Assembly (NCBI GenBank): GCA_007280895.1
Contig: QYQN01000002.1
Coordinates: 1-56,775, forward strand
Reading direction: 5' to 3'
Origin: Methylococcaceae bacterium
GTDB taxonomy: Bacteria; Pseudomonadota; Gammaproteobacteria; Methylococcales; Methylomonadaceae
Length of the DNA stretch: 56,775 bases
Both the position numbers and the translations under genes were made by a program. How positions within the stretch are numbered: position 1 is the stretch's first letter; every line of letters begins with the position of its first letter. The notes below the pieces were generated by a model. It saw nothing but the letters and a program-made list of their open reading frames with translations. It was not told the origin of the DNA and made no database searches. Below, in pieces: positions 9,255 to 18,246 of the stretch.

Positions 9255-10109
9255 TTAAGGCTCAAGAATAATTGGGTTGATAAGTTCGCCAAGCTGTTCT
9301 ATTGCAACACGCACGGTTTGTCCGGCTGTTAAGTAACCGCGAGGGTTCATCGATACGCCTACGCCTGCGGGAGTGCCCGTTGTGATCACATCGCCTGGCT
9401 CTAAGGTCATGGCTTGTGAAAGATAGGCGATTAATTCATAACAATTAAAAAGCATATTATCAGTATTGCCATGCTGGCGTAACTCTTCGTCAACCCAAGT
9501 TTTTATTGAAAGCGTATGCGGGTTTTTAATTTCATCCGACGTGACTAACCAAGGTCCTAATGGGCCGCAGGTGTCAAACGATTTACCAATTGTCATGGTA
9601 GCAGCGTGTTGTTGCCAATCACGTACTGAAACATCATTAGCAATTGTAAAGCCGCCAATAACTTTGTGCGCCTCCTGAACAGGGACGTATTTGCAGCGTT
9701 TGCCGATGATAAATGCAAGCTCGCCTTCATAATCAAGCTTATCGGAAACTCTGGGTTTCTGAATAGGCGTTAAATGACCGATAATTGCGCTGCTTTGTTT
9801 GTTAAAAAAACTTGGGTAAAGAGGTTTTTCTTTACCCGTTTCAAGGATATGATCAGCATAATTTAAACTCACACCTAAATATTTTCCAGGTCTTGGAATG
9901 GGAGCTTGAAGTTGAACTTCTGACAATACAAAGTGCGTGACACCCTGCTGAATTATATCTTGCATACGTTGATGTATTTCGATGTCTGCCTCAAAAAATT
10001 CAACGAGTGATTTGGGTAGCGTTGAATGTACTGAGAAATCAATAATTTGATCGCCTATAACAGCGCCTAGTCGCGAATGTTGCTTATGTAAGAAAGTGAC
10101 CAGTTTCAT
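9255..10109 (-). CDS. Fumarylacetoacetate hydrolase family protein
   Basis: 284 aa, the size of bacterial FAH-fold hydrolases and isomerases. These use a divalent metal to cleave or decarboxylate acylpyruvates and related 2-oxo acids. The N-terminal part is the small beta domain (MKLVTFLHKQHSRLGAVIGD). The catalytic domain starts near LGVSLNYADHILETGKEKP. Metal-binding acidic residues are in DYEGELAFIIGKR and IANDVSVRDWQ, and the family block DVITTGTPAGVG is near the end. The true substrate cannot be read from sequence; oxaloacetate tautomerase or decarboxylase activity is possible in this family. It lies 32 bp upstream of the pyruvate-kinase-like gene on the same strand, suggesting a shared 2-oxo-acid role (inference). 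It is divergent from rpe. Confidence 0.88.
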   Translation of the reverse strand: MKLVTFLHKQHSRLGAVIGDQIIDFSVHSTLPKSLVEFFEADIEIHQRMQDIIQQGVTHFVLSEVQLQAPIPRPGKYLGVSLNYADHILETGKEKPLYPSFFNKQSSAIIGHLTPIQKPRVSDKLDYEGELAFIIGKRCKYVPVQEAHKVIGGFTIANDVSVRDWQQHAATMTIGKSFDTCGPLGPWLVTSDEIKNPHTLSIKTWVDEELRQHGNTDNMLFNCYELIAYLSQAMTLEPGDVITTGTPAGVGVSMNPRGYLTAGQTVRVAIEQLGELINPIILEP

Positions 10110-10206
10110 CGCTTATTTTTTCCTGTATGATAGGCAGTACAGCTATTGTATAACAAAGCATCGCTGGTAAATACACAACATAGTTAATAACAATGAGGAA
10201 TAAAAT

Positions 10207-10878
10207 ATGAATTCAAATTGGATTGCTCCTTCAATTTTGTCTGCGAATTTTGCAAAATTAGGGGAAGAGGTTGACAAGGTTTTAGAAGCAGGCGCAGATG
10301 TTGTACATTTTGATGTAATGGATAATCATTTTGTTCCAAATTTAACCATTGGGCCGTTAGTCTGCGAAGCTTTAAGAAAGCATGGTGTTACCGCACCTAT
10401 TGATGTGCATTTAATGATTGAACCCGTTGATCGTATTGTTCCTGATTTTGCTAAAGCAGGCGCGAGTATTATTACTTTTCATCCTGAAGCATCTGTTCAT
10501 ATAGATCGTACTTTACAATTAATTCATGATAATGGTTGTCAAGCTGGCTTGGTGTTTAACCCAGGAACGCCGTTGCATTATTTAGATTATGTGATGGATA
10601 AAATTGACATGATTTTGTTAATGTCTGTAAATCCTGGTTTTGGGGGGCAATCATTTATTCCTTCTGCCCTAACAAAATTACGTCAAGTAAGGCAGCGTAT
10701 TGATGAAAGTGGTTTGAATATTCGTTTGGAAATTGATGGGGGCGTAAAAGTAGATAATATTCGTGAGATTAAAGCTGCTGGGGCTGATACGTTTGTTGCT
10801 GGTTCAGCAATTTTTAATCAACCAGATTACAAGCAAGTGATTGATGCAATGCGAGCAGAGCTTGCTAAAGCAGAGTAA
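10207..10878 (+). CDS. rpe: Ribulose-phosphate 3-epimerase
   Basis: 223 aa, standard length. It interconverts ribulose 5-phosphate and xylulose 5-phosphate in the pentose phosphate pathway, and in the ribulose monophosphate cycle if the host is a methylotroph. TIM-barrel landmarks: [15 protein letters not shown] (conserved Ser), [19 protein letters not shown] (metal His and catalytic Asp), IDVHLMIEP (metal His), [12 protein letters not shown] and [12 protein letters not shown] (second catalytic Asp), then the phosphate-binding AGSAIF. A GAGGAA Shine-Dalgarno precedes the ATG. In many gammaproteobacteria gph and trpE follow rpe. Here a hairpin and a convergent gene follow, so rpe appears monocistronic. 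Confidence 0.97.
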   Translation: MNSNWIAPSILSANFAKLGEEVDKVLEAGADVVHFDVMDNHFVPNLTIGPLVCEALRKHGVTAPIDVHLMIEPVDRIVPDFAKAGASIITFHPEASVHIDRTLQLIHDNGCQAGLVFNPGTPLHYLDYVMDKIDMILLMSVNPGFGGQSFIPSALTKLRQVRQRIDESGLNIRLEIDGGVKVDNIREIKAAGADTFVAGSAIFNQPDYKQVIDAMRAELAKAE

Positions 10879-10890
10879 GTAAATTAAAAC

Positions 10891-10930
10891 TCGACAGTTA
10901 ATGGTTGGTTTTGTATTAATTAACTGTCGA
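10891..10930. terminator. Bidirectional terminator hairpin between rpe and the winged-helix gene
   Basis: A 12-bp perfect stem, TCGACAGTTAAT / ATTAACTGTCGA, encloses a 16-nt loop. On the minus strand it is followed by GTTTTAATTT and on the plus strand by ATTTAAT, both T-rich but not long T runs. It lies between convergent genes and probably ends both transcripts. Confidence 0.65.
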
Positions 10931-10967
10931 ATTTAATGGAATGATTAAAATAACGCGCTAAGGCGAA

Positions 10968-11168
10968 TTATTTTTTTAATGACAATGTTTCAGTTCGACC
11001 TTTGACGTCAAAGATCAATTTATCTTCTTTTGCTAGCCAACCAATCGCACGTTGCAATTCTGTTTTTGCAATGCCAGTTTCATTTGCAATTTTTGTTACA
11101 CTCGCTGATTCATTTTGATTAAGATATTCCCAAACTTTTCCTGCGGCATCACCAATGATTTGTTGCAT
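10968..11168 (-). CDS. Small winged helix-turn-helix protein (DUF2582-like)
   Basis: 66 aa and basic. The helix-turn-helix is legible: VWEYLNQNE, then SVTKIANETGIAKTELQRAIGWLAKEDKL, with a short wing (FDVKGRTETLSL). This matches the small winged-helix family known as DUF2582. No effector or dimerisation domain exists beyond the HTH. It follows minE by about 50 bp on the same strand, so it may ride on the min transcript. Its targets are unknown. Confidence 0.8.
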   Translation of the reverse strand: MQQIIGDAAGKVWEYLNQNESASVTKIANETGIAKTELQRAIGWLAKEDKLIFDVKGRTETLSLKK

Positions 11169-11219
11169 ATAAATTACCTTTGAAGTAGTTAAAAAATAGA
11201 AGATTAATGTAAAAAAGTG

Positions 11220-11486
11220 TTAATTTTTTTTATGGGAAAGATCAGGAAGTACAATATTTAGCTCTAACGTTTCCTGATGATCGTCTTGTTCAAAATTAAA
11301 AGAAATAGCTTCTTGGTCTACGTGAATGTATTTTTTTATTACTTCTAGTAATTCTTTTTGTAATTGCGGTAAATAAGATGGCTGATTTCGTGACGAACGT
11401 TCGTGAGCGACAAGTATTTGCAATCTTTCTTTTGCAACGGCCGCTGTACTGGTTCTGGTTGATCTAAAATAATCTAGTAAATTCAC
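11220..11486 (-). CDS. minE: Cell division topological specificity factor MinE
   Basis: 88 aa. MinE stimulates MinD ATPase and drives pole-to-pole oscillation of MinCD, which confines FtsZ rings to mid-cell. The N-terminus MNLLDYFRSTRTSTAAVAKERLQILVAHERS contains both the membrane-targeting helix (NLLDYF) and the anti-MinCD segment (AKERLQILVAHERS). The C-terminal dimerisation domain follows (EVIKKYIHVDQEAISFNF, LELNIVLPD). It directly adjoins minD with no intergenic gap. Order on the minus strand is minC-minD-minE, as in most gammaproteobacteria. Confidence 0.97.
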   Translation of the reverse strand: MNLLDYFRSTRTSTAAVAKERLQILVAHERSSRNQPSYLPQLQKELLEVIKKYIHVDQEAISFNFEQDDHQETLELNIVLPDLSHKKN

Positions 11487-12296
11487 CTACTTACCTCCAA
11501 ATAGCTTTCCGAACAATCCTTTTTTCTCGTCAATAAATCGATGGGGTTTCTCTTCTCCTAAATAGCGAGCAACTATGTCTGCGTAGGCTTGTCCTGCATC
11601 GCTTTTTTCATCTAGAATGACTGGTGTGCCTGAATTTGATGCGTTAAGAACTGATTTTGATTCAGGAGTCACGCCTAATAAATGCAGCGATAGAATTTCT
11701 TGAACGTCATTTACACTTAACATTTCACCTAATTTAACGCGATCTGGCGAGTAGCGGGAGAGAATTAGGTATTCTTTAATGGGTTCTTCGTTTAATTCAG
11801 CGCGACGTGATTTGCTTGCTAATAAACCTAGCATACGATCAGAATCACGCACTGAAGAGACTTCAGGATTGGTTACTACAAAGGCATCATCAGCAAAATA
11901 CATGGCTAAATGCGCACCTTTTTCAATCCCCGCTGGCGAGTCGCAAACAATATAGTCAAAGGTTTTTGACAGCTCGTCTAATATTTTACCCACACCTTCA
12001 AGACTTAATGAATCTTTGTCGCGTGTTTGTGAGGCGGGGAGTATATAAAGATTATCGCAATGTTTGTCGCGTATTAATGCCTGATTAAGTGTTGCTTCAC
12101 CGTTTATGACATTAACAAAGTCATAGACGACTCGTCGTTCACAGCCCATGATTAAGTCGAGATTTCGTAGCCCTACATCAAAATCAATAACTGCGGTTTT
12201 ATGTCCCTTTTTTGCCAGTCCCATTGATACTGCTGCACTGGTAGTTGTTTTTCCAACACCTCCTTTACCGGAGGTTACGACGATTATTCTTGCCAC
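11487..12296 (-). CDS. minD: Septum site-determining ATPase MinD
   Basis: 269 aa. It is a deviant Walker A ATPase, VVTSGKGGVGKTTT, which recruits MinC to the inner membrane and is released by MinE. Switch regions are visible as DFDVGLRNLDLIMGCE and DYIVCDSPAGIEKGA. The C-terminal tail KKGLFGKLFGGK is the amphipathic membrane-targeting helix. It lies 23 bp after minC and abuts minE. ParA, in the same superfamily, is also encoded in this window, but the length and membrane tail make this one MinD. Confidence 0.98.
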   Translation of the reverse strand: MARIIVVTSGKGGVGKTTTSAAVSMGLAKKGHKTAVIDFDVGLRNLDLIMGCERRVVYDFVNVINGEATLNQALIRDKHCDNLYILPASQTRDKDSLSLEGVGKILDELSKTFDYIVCDSPAGIEKGAHLAMYFADDAFVVTNPEVSSVRDSDRMLGLLASKSRRAELNEEPIKEYLILSRYSPDRVKLGEMLSVNDVQEILSLHLLGVTPESKSVLNASNSGTPVILDEKSDAGQAYADIVARYLGEEKPHRFIDEKKGLFGKLFGGK

Positions 12297-12319
12297 AAAA
12301 TAGTTCCTTTGGATGATTA

Positions 12320-13051
12320 TTAGTCAATATCTTGGATGATTAAGGTATGTTCTTGAAGATAGATTTGTACGGGCTTATTATGATAGAACGCTTGCAAATC
12401 TTCGCTAATTTTATAATTTCCTGCAATAGAAATTAGTTCTGCTTGTAAGTCTGAGCAAAAAATACGCGCATTAGTGTTGCCCAAAACGCCAGCTAACACA
12501 CGCCCTTTTAAGCTATTGTATACATGAATGTTGCCTTCGGCTAAAATTTCTGCACCCGGACTGACCTGAGAAAGAATAATCAAATCCCCGTTTGAGTATA
12601 CGCGCTGTCCAGATCGAACAGGCTGAGTAATTAATAATGTCTGTGATTCTTTAGCTGTGACGGGTTCTTGTTGTGAGGGCGTTTTTGGTGTTGTATTAGG
12701 TGACTGTAAGTTGTGGTATTGCGAGTAAACTGGAATGCGCAACGCTAGTGCTTTATTATTTTGCGCTTCATTACCACCGCGAATCCCAATAGGTAATAAT
12801 CCTGCTTTTTGAATGACACGAGTTAATTCTTCAATATCAATTGATAGATCTTGTTCGTTTAAAAAACTTAAATCAAATACAACGGGAGAATTTTTAAAGA
12901 ACTCTGGAGCAAGCGAAATTTTTGTGTGAAGTTGTGTGTCTATTAGATTTAATGCATTCGATGAAAGCATTAAAACAGGAACGGGAAAGCTGCTGCTTTT
13001 GAATTCCAGGATAGTGTCTGTGAATGGGTTGTTTTTTGAAACTTTTGGCAT
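12320..13051 (-). CDS. minC: Septum site-determining protein MinC
   Basis: 243 aa from ATG 13051; the track's start at 13063 is a TTG. MinC blocks FtsZ polymerisation away from mid-cell. The N-terminal domain begins ILEFKSSSFPVPVL, equivalent to the IELKGSSF region of other MinC. The C-terminal beta-helix domain binds MinD and FtsZ tails (GQRVYSNGDLIILSQVSPGAEILAEGNIHVY, given here only as the recognisable block; then GRVLAGVLGNTNARIF). The middle is a low-complexity Pro/Thr/Gln linker. Neither start has a good Shine-Dalgarno. The leader upstream carries an ATCAAT-GTG-ATTGAT inverted repeat (13113-13127) of unknown role. Confidence 0.93.
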   Translation of the reverse strand: MPKVSKNNPFTDTILEFKSSSFPVPVLMLSSNALNLIDTQLHTKISLAPEFFKNSPVVFDLSFLNEQDLSIDIEELTRVIQKAGLLPIGIRGGNEAQNNKALALRIPVYSQYHNLQSPNTTPKTPSQQEPVTAKESQTLLITQPVRSGQRVYSNGDLIILSQVSPGAEILAEGNIHVYNSLKGRVLAGVLGNTNARIFCSDLQAELISIAGNYKISEDLQAFYHNKPVQIYLQEHTLIIQDID

Positions 13052-13176
13052 GCATTGAATCAATAGTAATTTTTTTCATAGATTCTAACATTGCTAAGTA
13101 AAAAAATCATTGATCAATGTGATTGATTACTGCTTACTTAAAGATGAAAGCAGTGTAGATAATGCTTAAAAATGAA

Positions 13177-13209
13177 AAGGGAGCTTAGATACGATCTAAA
13201 AACTCCCTT
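13177..13209 (-). terminator. Intrinsic terminator after rpsI
   Basis: On the minus strand a stem AAGGGAG...CTCCCTT, with an inner TTTAGAT/ATCTAA pairing, is followed by TTTT. It lies about 20 bp after the rpsI stop and before the min genes. It should end the rplM-rpsI transcript. Confidence 0.75.
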
Positions 13210-13229
13210 AACATAAGTAGAAAGAAATA

Positions 13230-13622
13230 TTAACGTTTTGAGTACTGAGGACGTTTTCTTGCTTTGTGTAAGCCGACTTTTTTTCTTTCAACAATACGAG
13301 AATCACGCGTTACGAACCCAGCTTTTCTAAGTGCAGGGCGTAATGTTTCATCATATACCATCAGTGCGCGAGTAAGTCCGTGACGAATTGCGCCGGCCTG
13401 GCCTGAAGGGCCACCGCCTTTTACAAACACATTCACATCAAAGTTATTTACCATTTCAACGCATTCTAGCGGTTGACGAGATACCATTTGGTCAGTTTTA
13501 CGGCCAAAGTAATCTTCAATTGTTTTCGAGTTAATGGTTATTTTTCCAGTGCCTTTTGTTGCGTAAACTCGTGCAATTGCACTTTTACGACGACCGGTTC
13601 CGTAATACTGAGCTGCTGTCAT
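13230..13622 (-). CDS. rpsI: 30S ribosomal protein S9
   Basis: 130 aa, exact family length. It is a head protein of the small subunit whose C-terminal tail reaches the P-site tRNA. Landmarks: [15 protein letters not shown], the central [20 protein letters not shown], and the basic tail [17 protein letters not shown] ending in the conserved KR. It follows rplM by 11 bp, the classical operon. A strong terminator follows. Confidence 0.99.
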   Translation of the reverse strand: MTAAQYYGTGRRKSAIARVYATKGTGKITINSKTIEDYFGRKTDQMVSRQPLECVEMVNNFDVNVFVKGGGPSGQAGAIRHGLTRALMVYDETLRPALRKAGFVTRDSRIVERKKVGLHKARKRPQYSKR

Positions 13623-13633
13623 GATTTACTCGC

Positions 13634-14062
13634 TTATAATTCTAAAAATTTTGGCTGTTGGGCTTGATGTTCATGCTCAGGACCCACATAAACTTTTAAT
13701 TTTTTAAACATTGCACGCCCTAAAGGGTTGTTTGGTAACATTCCTTTGACCGCTGTTGTAATAATGCGATCAGGAAATGTGCTTCTTAATTTGCCAAGGG
13801 TAGTCGTTTTTAAATTGCCAATATAGCCAGTATGGTGTTGGTAAAGTTTGTCTTTTTCTTTATTGCCAGTCACGCCTATTTTTTCAGCATTGACAACAAT
13901 AATATAATCGCCCGTATCAACGTGAGGCGTATATTCTGGCTTATGCTTGCCGCGTAGGCGACGTGCAATTTCAGAAGCAAGGCGACCTAACGTCTTGCCT
14001 TCTGCATCAACTACGTACCAATCACGCTTAACTTCTGCTGGTTTTGCACTAAATGTTTTCAT
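13634..14062 (-). CDS. rplM: 50S ribosomal protein L13
   Basis: 142 aa, standard length; an early-assembling large-subunit protein. Landmarks: [52 protein letters not shown], and [21 protein letters not shown]. It is first in the rplM-rpsI operon. A near-consensus promoter lies in the short gap between ntrX and this gene. Confidence 0.99.
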   Translation of the reverse strand: MKTFSAKPAEVKRDWYVVDAEGKTLGRLASEIARRLRGKHKPEYTPHVDTGDYIIVVNAEKIGVTGNKEKDKLYQHHTGYIGNLKTTTLGKLRSTFPDRIITTAVKGMLPNNPLGRAMFKKLKVYVGPEHEHQAQQPKFLEL

Positions 14063-14115
14063 CGTTTTGGTTTTCTATTCGTTTTACAATTAAATCTCAA
14101 TAAATAAGAGCGAGG

Positions 14116-14143
14116 ATTATACTAATAAACGGCAAATTTACAA
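14116..14143 (-). promoter_or_regulatory. Candidate sigma-70 promoter for rplM-rpsI
   Basis: Read on the minus strand: -35 TTGTAA (4/6), a 16-bp spacer and -10 TATAAT (6/6). Transcription would start about 45-50 bp before the rplM ATG. The -10 match is strong and ribosomal operons need their own promoter. It is not experimentally supported. Confidence 0.55.
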
Positions 14144-14153
14144 TAAGTTTTTG

Positions 14154-15518
14154 TTAGAGTTTTATGTTTAACGCATGTAATTTACGATAAAGATGGGTTC
14201 TTTCTATGCCGACAGCCGCTGATAATTTAGCGACACTCCCACCTGAGCGTTCAAAATGATATTCTAAGTAGGCTTTTTCAAAATGATCGCGCGCCTCTCT
14301 AAGTGGAAAATTAAAGAAATCTGGACTGAGCGATGAGATGCTTAGGCTTCTATTCATTGTTCCTAATGCGTTTTTAACTTCATCAAGTTCAATATCCTCG
14401 CCTACGCCCAAAATTAATAATTGTTGTACTAAATTTTTTAATTCCCTTACGTTGCCTTGCCAATAATAATTTCTTAAGTAATTTTGTGCTGCCATTGAAA
14501 ATCGTCGAAAAGCGACTTTATCTTGGTTGACAAAATAGTCGACATAAAAACTCAAAAGTGCTGGAATATCTTCGTTATGTTCTCTAAGAGGCTGTATTTC
14601 TAAGGTAATTTCATTTAGCAAATAATATAAATCTTGTCGAAAGCGATTAGACTTCACTTCCACATCCAAAGAAATTCGAGTTGATGCAATGATTCTAATA
14701 TCTACATGGATTAACTCCTTGCCGCCAATGCGCATAAATGTGTTAGAGGCTAAGGTGCTATAAAGCTTAAGCTGTGTTTCTTTATCCATGTCGGCTATTT
14801 CAGCTAAAAACAACGTACCGTGGTTTGCTTGCTCTAAAAAGCCAGGATAAATTTTATTGTCGTGTTCTTTACCAAAAAATTCCACAGCAACATTTTCCGT
14901 AAAGATACTGCCAACAGACACATTAATAAAAAGGCCTTTTCGGTGTGGACTGTGATTATGTAAATAGCGTGCATACAGCTCTTTGCCGACCCCAGCTTCA
15001 CCCGTTAATAAAATGCGTGCATCATGCTGCGCCAAGCGTTTAAGTTGATCTTTAGTGCGAGCTACTGTGGCACTTTTTCCCACAGGTTCTATGTCATTAA
15101 TTGATTGTTGATGCTTGCTAGCAAATTGCTCGGATTTAAGGTTGCCAGACGCTAGGGCGTGATCAACAACTAATAATAATTTAGCTAATGACAAGGGCTT
15201 TTCTAAGAAATCATACGCACCTAGGCGCGTTGCTTCCACAGCGGTTTCCACCGAGCCATGACCTGACATCATCACCACAGGACAAAGTTTAGGATCTTCT
15301 GCAACCCATTCTTTTAATAAAGAAATGCCGTCAATATCAGGCATCCAAATGTCCAGTAGAATTAAATTTGGTTGCTTAGATTGTTTTAATTTTTTTGCAG
15401 CAATAGCATTTTCTGCCATGGTTACTTCATAGCCTTCATCTTCTAATATTTCACTGACTAGTTGACAGATATCTGTTTCATCATCAACGACAAGAATGCG
15501 CGGTTTAGTAAAATTCAT
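14154..15518 (-). CDS. ntrX: NtrX-like response regulator with degenerate AAA+ domain
   Basis: 454 aa from ATG 15518 (MNFTKPRILVVDDE). The track's longer start would overlap ntrY. Domain order is receiver (about 1-125, phosphoacceptor Asp in LILLDIWMPDIDG, conserved Lys in FLEKPLS), AAA+ (about 145-375) and a Fis-type helix-turn-helix (SAAVGIERTHLYRKLHAL). Walker A is intact (GEAGVGKE). The sigma-54-contacting GAFTGA loop is absent: where ELFG...GAFTGA should be, the sequence reads VEFFGKEHDNKIYPGFLEQA. Walker B is FLAEIADM, with Ala for the usual Asp. Loss of GAFTGA is known for NtrX proteins, so it probably acts as a DNA-binding regulator without sigma-54 remodelling (inference). It lies 8 bp after ntrY. 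Confidence 0.9.
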   Translation of the reverse strand: MNFTKPRILVVDDETDICQLVSEILEDEGYEVTMAENAIAAKKLKQSKQPNLILLDIWMPDIDGISLLKEWVAEDPKLCPVVMMSGHGSVETAVEATRLGAYDFLEKPLSLAKLLLVVDHALASGNLKSEQFASKHQQSINDIEPVGKSATVARTKDQLKRLAQHDARILLTGEAGVGKELYARYLHNHSPHRKGLFINVSVGSIFTENVAVEFFGKEHDNKIYPGFLEQANHGTLFLAEIADMDKETQLKLYSTLASNTFMRIGGKELIHVDIRIIASTRISLDVEVKSNRFRQDLYYLLNEITLEIQPLREHNEDIPALLSFYVDYFVNQDKVAFRRFSMAAQNYLRNYYWQGNVRELKNLVQQLLILGVGEDIELDEVKNALGTMNRSLSISSLSPDFFNFPLREARDHFEKAYLEYHFERSGGSVAKLSAAVGIERTHLYRKLHALNIKL

Positions 15519-15526
15519 TTTTGATA

Positions 15527-17680
15527 TTAATTTTTTACGTGATAAGCAGGAAATTGAAGAATAAAGCCAGCCCCTTTTTGGCAACGTGTATCAACCCAAA
15601 TGGCGCCGCCATGTTCTTCAATTATTTTCTTTACAATTGTTAGGCCCAAGCCAGTGCCTTTTGCTTTAGTGGTAACGTAGGGTTCAAAAATTTCTTTAAT
15701 ATGCTCTTCTTTGATACCAGGGCCATCGTCGTGCAGAGCGATTTCTATGAAGTGCGTGTCGTTTTTTTGTACGCGATGTAAATGTATTTCTATGGTGCCT
15801 TTTGATTCAATTGCTTCTAAGGCATTTTTGATTAAATTATGGAGAATTTGTCGAATACTAACTGGATCACCATTGATGAGTAACGTCTCTGAATGAAAAT
15901 GTGTTTTAAATTTTACCCCTGATTTTAATACATAAAGTGCTAAAACTTCTTGAATTAATAGTGATAAATCGACAATGACGGTTTGTTTTTTGGAAGGTTT
16001 GGCATATTCTGAAAAATCATCCACCATTTCTTTCATGGCTTCAACTTGTTGCACAATAGTTCTTGTTGAACGTTGCAACATATTGGCGTCTGCAACGTCA
16101 AGTTTAGCGGCAAGCTTATGTTGCAAACGTTCAGCAGAAAGCTGAATTGGCGTCAGTGGATTTTTTATTTCATGCGCTAAGCGTCGCGCCACTTCCCCCC
16201 ATGCTGCATTTTTTTGTGCTTGAATTAAATCGGTGACATCATCAAATACCACGACGGCACCAATACGTAGCCCCTCTTGTGAGAATAACGGCGTCCCTCG
16301 GCAAAGGAGTTCTTGACGACCTTTAGCGCCTAAAAATGCAATACGTTGTTCCCAAATATCATCTGCCTGTTCCAGTAAGCGTTGCAGTAACTTTAAAGGT
16401 TCAGATAATTCAATAGCACTATCTGTTAATTGCAGCAAGCTTCTACCAATAAAATGCGTAACGGGAATATGAAAAATCCGGTACGCAGCTTGATTGACTG
16501 TGCGTATGTTAAACGCAGCATCAAAGCTAATCACACCAGCCGTTATATTCGCTAAAATAGTTTCTAAGTAAGCGCGTTGATTTTCTATTTCAACGCCTGC
16601 TAAACGGGATTCATTTTGTGCTTTAGCAATGCGTTGCGTCATGGCATTAAAGGATTCAACTAAAAAACCTAAATCATCGTGGGCGGTCACCGGCACAAGC
16701 TGATCATAACGTCCTGCAGCAACCGCTTGCGTGCCTTTAACCAATTCCTTTACGGGCGCAATAATATGCCTAATGCTGATAAAGGCGGCCCAAATAGCGG
16801 CGAGTAAGCTCATCAGTAAAACAAGTGACAAGGCCAGCGTAAAGCTGAGTTTTAATGAATGCCTAAGAAAATGCATTTCTTTATAGCGCACAAAAGCAAA
16901 TTCAACTGAATCAGCTAAGTCGGCAATTCTTACGGGAACAGGGTACAGAGCTTGAAGATAATAAGGTTGTTGCGCTTTAATATTGATAATGACACGAATC
17001 ATTAGCTCATTTTTATGCAATGGCGTGAGTGCCACATAATCTTCATTTTGCCTTAATTGTAGCCAAATGGATTCATCAGGAAGGTTGGGTAAAATATCGC
17101 TGGGATTATTGCTGCTTGAGGCAATGATTTTACCAGGACGCGAAAAAAGAGTAATTTCTGATGCTTCGGATTGATTTCTTAACTGCTCAATTTCCATCGT
17201 CATCATGCTAGGTGACGTTGATTCAAGTATTGTTGTGAACTGTTGTGTTTGCTTTAAATGCCAGCGCATTCTCTGATCTAAAGAGGCTTGGCTTAATTCA
17301 AGCGAGTCTTCCATAGCGCGATCAATTTCAACATTAAACCAGCTATCAATGCCTTGATGTAAGAACTGCATGGAAAAATAAAACACAATTGATGTGGGCG
17401 ACAGCGCAAGAATGATAAAAAATGACAGCATTCTTATGGTTAATTTTGACCCGGCTTCTTTTTTTTTAAATTGCTGAGTAAGAGTAATAATGTTGGCAAT
17501 AACTAAACCCAATAACACAATGGAACCCAATGCATTAATGAGAAAAAGCCACGAATAAAGCTCGCCCAATGCAGAAGATTCTTGGGTTGCAGAGCTCATT
17601 AATTGTAATGACAGTAAGATAAAACTGAACAAAATAATGACAGTAAAATTAATACGTGGATTTATTTTGTGAGTGGCCAT
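15527..17680 (-). CDS. ntrY: NtrY-like sensor histidine kinase
   Basis: 717 aa inner-membrane kinase paired with NtrX. The N-terminus has several membrane helices (FTVIILFSFILLSLQL, LINALGSIVLLGLVIANII, MLSFFIILALSPTSIVFYF). A periplasmic region of about 180 residues and another helix follow (LSFTLALSLVLLMSLLAAIW). Next come HAMP (IIAPVKELVKGTQAVAAGRYD), PAS (YLETILANITAGVISFDA), HisKA with H-box HEIKNPLTPIQLSAERL, and HATPase_c with N-box LIKNALEAIES, DDGPGIKEEHIKEIFEPY and GTGLGLTIVKK. All catalytic boxes are intact. The start overlaps the end of the DUF4390 gene by 19 bp. In characterised systems NtrYX responds to nitrogen or redox state; the signal here cannot be read from sequence. Confidence 0.94.
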   Translation of the reverse strand: MATHKINPRINFTVIILFSFILLSLQLMSSATQESSALGELYSWLFLINALGSIVLLGLVIANIITLTQQFKKKEAGSKLTIRMLSFFIILALSPTSIVFYFSMQFLHQGIDSWFNVEIDRAMEDSLELSQASLDQRMRWHLKQTQQFTTILESTSPSMMTMEIEQLRNQSEASEITLFSRPGKIIASSSNNPSDILPNLPDESIWLQLRQNEDYVALTPLHKNELMIRVIINIKAQQPYYLQALYPVPVRIADLADSVEFAFVRYKEMHFLRHSLKLSFTLALSLVLLMSLLAAIWAAFISIRHIIAPVKELVKGTQAVAAGRYDQLVPVTAHDDLGFLVESFNAMTQRIAKAQNESRLAGVEIENQRAYLETILANITAGVISFDAAFNIRTVNQAAYRIFHIPVTHFIGRSLLQLTDSAIELSEPLKLLQRLLEQADDIWEQRIAFLGAKGRQELLCRGTPLFSQEGLRIGAVVVFDDVTDLIQAQKNAAWGEVARRLAHEIKNPLTPIQLSAERLQHKLAAKLDVADANMLQRSTRTIVQQVEAMKEMVDDFSEYAKPSKKQTVIVDLSLLIQEVLALYVLKSGVKFKTHFHSETLLINGDPVSIRQILHNLIKNALEAIESKGTIEIHLHRVQKNDTHFIEIALHDDGPGIKEEHIKEIFEPYVTTKAKGTGLGLTIVKKIIEEHGGAIWVDTRCQKGAGFILQFPAYHVKN

Positions 17681-18246
17681 GATGTCCAGTTACTTGAAAG
17701 TGACCATTGGTGATTAAGGCGAGCAAAGGGGCGCAAAGGAAGAGGTAGCGCATCAAGATTAAACACTATTTTTATTTTAATGGTGGTCGCAGCTGGAGTT
17801 GATACGGCATGTTGGGCAATAACCGGCAGTGCTTTTATCTGTGATATGGAGGCTAGCGCGTTGGCTAGCTGTGAGAAATTAAAGGTTTCCCCTGTTTCTT
17901 CATTATTGACACGATACATATTTAGTAAGGCATGGTATCTGAGTTGATAATGAAGGTTGTGTTCGACCAGTGTTTTGGCAAGAAAAAACACCTGTTGTTC
18001 TGCTTTTATACGAATAGTCCAAAATAAAGGCACACCATTTTGCAATGCTTCCAGAGCTTCAGGACTGAGTTGGTAGGTAATCTGTGCAGAAACAACATAG
18101 GCATCGTCAACTACGCTAATCTTGACTTTATTAATGTGGGCTTGGTAATCATCGGCATCACTCATGGGGGATAAGCACATGCAAAATACCCACAGTACAG
18201 TAAGTAAACAGTGCTGACGTAGATTATTTTTTATGCAAACAAGCAT
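17662..18246 (-). CDS. DUF4390 exported protein
   Basis: 194 aa from ATG 18246, chosen because a signal-like segment (HCLLTVLWVFCMCLSPMSDA) follows at once. The track's start lies far inside rsmB. The mature part (VKISVVDDAYVVSAQITYQLSPEALEALQNGVPLFWTI) has the alternating beta pattern typical of DUF4390, a family usually encoded between rsmB and ntrY in gammaproteobacteria, as here. The periplasm is the likely location. It overlaps rsmB by 23 bp and ntrY by 19 bp, indicating translational coupling. The function of DUF4390 is unknown. The position suggests it supports NtrY sensing, but that is inference. Confidence 0.82.
   Translation of the reverse strand: MLVCIKNNLRQHCLLTVLWVFCMCLSPMSDADDYQAHINKVKISVVDDAYVVSAQITYQLSPEALEALQNGVPLFWTIRIKAEQQVFFLAKTLVEHNLHYQLRYHALLNMYRVNNEETGETFNFSQLANALASISQIKALPVIAQHAVSTPAATTIKIKIVFNLDALPLPLRPFARLNHQWSLSSNWTSWPLTK

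Noticed and set aside
11807-12088. 93-aa plus-strand ORF
   Set aside because: It lies wholly inside minD on the opposite strand and has no family features; shadow ORF.
12894-13091. 65-aa ORF MLESMKKIT... overlapping the minC start
   Set aside because: It begins with a plausible MKKIT start but runs out of frame through the minC N-terminal domain, and minC itself is intact from 13051. A frameshifted minC start was considered but is not needed.
13113-13127. ATCAAT-GTG-ATTGAT inverted repeat upstream of minC
   Set aside because: Six-bp arms in AT-rich DNA; could be an operator but there is no consensus to compare it with.
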